Origin: Verrucomicrobiota bacterium
GTDB taxonomy: Bacteria; Verrucomicrobiota; Verrucomicrobiia; Opitutales; Opitutaceae
DNA: 31,004 bases
Reading direction: 5' to 3'
Assembly: GCA_023391285.1 (NCBI GenBank)
Contig: JAEWBF010000037.1
Span: 1-31,004, forward strand
Position numbers and translations under genes: made by a program. Positions within the stretch are counted from its first letter, which is position 1. Each line of letters starts with the position of its first letter. Shown here piece by piece: positions 29,314-31,004 of the stretch. The notes below the pieces were generated by a model. It was not told where the DNA came from, made no database searches, and worked only from the letters and a program-made list of their open reading frames with translations.

Positions 29314-29729
29314 TCGCCGATGATTTTGACGAGGGCGCGTTTGCGGCGGCGACCGTCGAATTCGAAATAGAAGATCTGCTCCCAGGGGCCGAAATCGAGT
29401 TGGCCGGCGGTGACGGCGACGACGACCTCTCGACCCATGATCGTGCGTTTGAGGTGGGCGTCGGCGTTGTCTTCGCCCGTGCGATTGTGGTCGTAGGCGG
29501 AGTGGGGCTGCTCGGGAGCGAGTTTCTCGAGCCAGCGTTCGTAGTCGGCGTGGAGGCCGCCTTCGTCGTCGTTGATGAAGACGCTTGCGGTGATGTGCAT
29601 GGCGTTGACGAGGCAGAGACCTTCGCGAATGCCGCTGGCGCGCAGACAGGCTTCGACTTGGGACGTGATATTGACGAGACCGCGACGGCGGGGGATTTCG
29701 AACCAGAGTTCGTGCCGGTAGGATTTCAT
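29310..29729 (-). CDS. YjbQ/UPF0047 family protein
   Basis: 139 residues matching the YjbQ (UPF0047) family: an N-terminal strand pair (ELWFEIPRRRGLVNITSQVEACLRASGIREGLCLV), the conserved AMHITASVFINDDEGGLHADYERWLEKL segment, YDHNRTGEDNADAHLKRTIMGREVVVAVTAGQLDFGPWEQIFYFEFDGRRRKR. In most members the first motif reads HTTA; here it is HITA. The conserved His and Asp residues suggest a metal site, and thiamin-phosphate-synthase activity has been reported for some members. The physiological role is unsettled. It lies 25 nt downstream of the TspO gene. Confidence 0.93.
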   Translation of the reverse strand: MKSYRHELWFEIPRRRGLVNITSQVEACLRASGIREGLCLVNAMHITASVFINDDEGGLHADYERWLEKLAPEQPHSAYDHNRTGEDNADAHLKRTIMGREVVVAVTAGQLDFGPWEQIFYFEFDGRRRKRALVKIIGE

Positions 29730-29754
29730 TGGATACGTTGCGCCGGGGCGAAAG

Positions 29755-30231
29755 TCAGCGGTTCATTTCCCAGATCGCGGCGTTGAGGAGGAAGGCGTAG
29801 CTGACCCACAGCACATAGGCGGACCAAAGGAGAGCGGCGATGCGATCGGCTTCGCGGAAGCGGGCGAGAATGCGGATCAGCACGAGCCAGAGCACGGCGA
29901 TGTCGATCAGAGCCAGGAGCGGCGAGCGGAGGCCGAAGAAGAAGATCGACCAGAGCGCGTTGAGGGCGAGTTGCGCGCCGTAGAGACGAAAGGTGATGCG
30001 GGCGCCTTCGGCGGAGCCGATGCGCCAGACACGCCAGGCGGCGACGGCCATCGCGATGTAGAGGAGCGTCCACACGGGTCCGAAAACCCAGCGAGGAGGA
30101 TTCCAGGAAGGTTTCGCGAGCGTGGGATACCAGGTGTCGACGCTGCTGAACGTGGCGAGTGTGCCGATGCCGGCCGCCGCGAAGGCGAGCAACAGAAAGA
30201 GACCGAGGGGCAGCCAGGGCGATTTCTTCAT
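29755..30231 (-). CDS. TspO/MBR-family tryptophan-rich membrane protein
   Basis: 158 residues, five membrane spans, many Trp residues. Features of the TspO/mitochondrial benzodiazepine-receptor family: LATFSSVDTWYPTLAKPSWNPPRWVFGPVWTLLYIAMAVAAWRVW, then LYGAQLALNALWSIFFFGLRSPLLALIDI and a last span ending in NAAIWEMNR. Members bind porphyrins and cholesterol-like ligands and are often linked to stress or light responses. ATG 30229-30231 starts at MKKSPWLPLG; the open frame continues upstream through a REP-like element, which is not coding. It begins a minus-strand group with YjbQ and YdcF. Confidence 0.94.
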   Translation of the reverse strand: MKKSPWLPLGLFLLLAFAAAGIGTLATFSSVDTWYPTLAKPSWNPPRWVFGPVWTLLYIAMAVAAWRVWRIGSAEGARITFRLYGAQLALNALWSIFFFGLRSPLLALIDIAVLWLVLIRILARFREADRIAALLWSAYVLWVSYAFLLNAAIWEMNR

Positions 30232-30282
30232 CGCGCGAACGAGAGCGCGGCTTGGCGCCGGGTGCAATCCGCGGAAACGGAA

Positions 30283-30306
30283 GCGCGGTGGGGGCACCGC
30301 GCCTCC
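30283..30306 (-). repeat. REP-like palindrome upstream of TspO
   Basis: GCGCGGTG (30283-30290) pairs perfectly with CACCGCGC (30295-30302) around GGGG, followed by CTCC (30303-30306; GGAG on the minus strand). It lies 19 nt beyond the stop of the truncated Pro/Ala-rich gene and about 50 nt before the TspO start. Confidence 0.85.
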
Positions 30307-30325
30307 ATGGGGGGGGCGGACTGTT

Positions 30326-31004
30326 CTATTCGGCGGGGCGGCGCAGCGATTCGTTGCCGAAGCCGGCGGCGGGCGTGCTGGCGGTGGCGAGTGCGCCTCG
30401 TGACGACTGCAGCAGTGAGTGTGCGACCGTGAGTGCGCGGGCGTAGGCTTCGTAGTCGGCGGCGACCTTCGCCTGCGCTTCGGTGGCCTTTTCGGCCGGA
30501 GCTTCGCTGGCTGCGGCGATGCTGTTGCGCAGCGCGACCTCGCGCATGCGGACCTGAACAAACGCAGCGTCGAATTGGGGACGCTCGTCGCGTTGGACCT
30601 CGTGACGCGCTAAACGCTGCGCCGACACGAGCGAACGGCTGGTGGCGTCGAGGCCGACCCGCAATTGGAAGAGCACGGCCTTGAGACGGGCGGCGTCGAC
30701 CTCGCGGATTTCGCGGACTGGCGGAAGCATGATGGCAGCGGCGACTTCGGGTGTCGCGGAGGGGACGGCATCCGTCACCTGTGCGCGGCTGCTCGGAAGG
30801 TCGACGGATGGTGAGCTGGTGAGATCCGGCGCGGTGGGGATGTCGGCGCTCGCAGGTGCGGGGGCCGGAGTGCTGGCGAGCAGATCGGCGGATGCGGGAA
30901 TGCTGGTCGGTGCAGGCTCGGGCGTTGAAGGAGCGGGAGTTGCGACGGGAGCGGGGGCGGCGACGGGAGCGGGGGTGGGTGCGGGCGTGGCTGCGGGTTT
31001 AGAA
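30326..31004 (-). CDS. Pro/Ala-rich protein, 5' end outside window
   Basis: The frame is open from the TAG at 30326-30328 to the window edge, so at least 225 C-terminal residues are seen and the start is missing. The visible N-terminal half (about residues 1-75) is low-complexity Pro/Ala/Thr/Ser, with repeated TPAPS and APAP words, typical of an extended linker. The C-terminal half is helical and charged (REVDAARLKAVLFQLRVGLDATSRSLVSAQRLARHEVQ, then EAPAEKATEAQAKVAADYEAYARAL), perhaps coiled coil. The family is not recognised. An internal GTG at 30776-30778 could be mistaken for a start, but codon use and open frame continue past it. Confidence 0.7.
   Translation of the reverse strand, partial: SKPAATPAPTPAPVAAPAPVATPAPSTPEPAPTSIPASADLLASTPAPAPASADIPTAPDLTSSPSVDLPSSRAQVTDAVPSATPEVAAAIMLPPVREIREVDAARLKAVLFQLRVGLDATSRSLVSAQRLARHEVQRDERPQFDAAFVQVRMREVALRNSIAAASEAPAEKATEAQAKVAADYEAYARALTVAHSLLQSSRGALATASTPAAGFGNESLRRPAE

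Noticed and set aside
30776..30778. GTG as the start of the Pro/Ala-rich protein
   Set aside because: The frame stays open upstream to the window edge with the same Pro/Ala-rich coding character, so the gene is more likely truncated by the window.
1..31004. CRISPR array, tRNA, rRNA, prophage or transposase
   Set aside because: No regularly spaced direct repeats, no tRNA cloverleaf or rRNA signature, no integrase, transposase or phage gene seen by eye on either strand.

Overview
This is a GC-rich, gene-dense chromosomal window from a Gram-negative bacterium. Outer-membrane biology is visible (apolipoprotein N-acyltransferase, a beta-barrel protein, a LolA-like periplasmic protein). The mix of genes, the enlarged SecA, the scarcity of Shine-Dalgarno sequences before starts and the style of intergenic palindromes suggest Verrucomicrobiota, probably Opitutaceae. 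That placement is inference: there is no rRNA or other decisive marker here. No tRNA, rRNA, CRISPR, prophage or transposase gene was found.

Layout. 1-1000: a DUF892 ferritin-like stress protein, then a 24-residue Lys/Ala-rich peptide gene ending in a strong terminator. 1250-6370: an MFS efflux protein (minus), a DUF748/AsmA-like envelope protein, guaA and a LolA-fold periplasmic protein. 6447-10271: a histidine block hisD-hisC-hisB-hisH. 10393-12440: citrate synthase facing a VC0807-type membrane protein. 12533-16932: a tight plus-strand operon pdxJ-acpS-hypothetical-nnr-dprA. 16988-19130: a minus-strand run trpG/pabA-nrdR-hypothetical-HIT. 19275-20944: an addiction-module antitoxin and ParE-like toxin whose toxin gene overlaps tgt. 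20982-22654: ArsR-SRPBCC pair and an outer-membrane beta-barrel gene (minus). 22859-28602: UDP-glucuronate decarboxylase, secA, lnt (plus). 28657-31004: YdcF, YjbQ, TspO and a truncated Pro/Ala-rich protein (minus).

Most genes are housekeeping: purine, histidine, PLP and CoA-dependent carrier metabolism, TCA entry, repair of damaged NAD(P)H, protein export and lipoprotein maturation. The unusual layer is a dense set of small palindromes. One class is REP-like: a GTAG/GGAG foot plus a GC hairpin, about ten copies. The other has three long hairpins with 28-nt arms built of about 9-nt units. They sit almost entirely at gene ends. In four genes the stop codon lies inside the element terminus. One REP copy sits in frame inside hisC, and removing a 36-bp unit bounded by a 7-bp direct repeat restores a family-like protein. 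Other points for a second look are a Tgt lacking two of four zinc ligands, an eroded NAD(P)HX epimerase domain, the free-standing histone-tail-like peptide and a toxin-antitoxin pair coupled to tgt.
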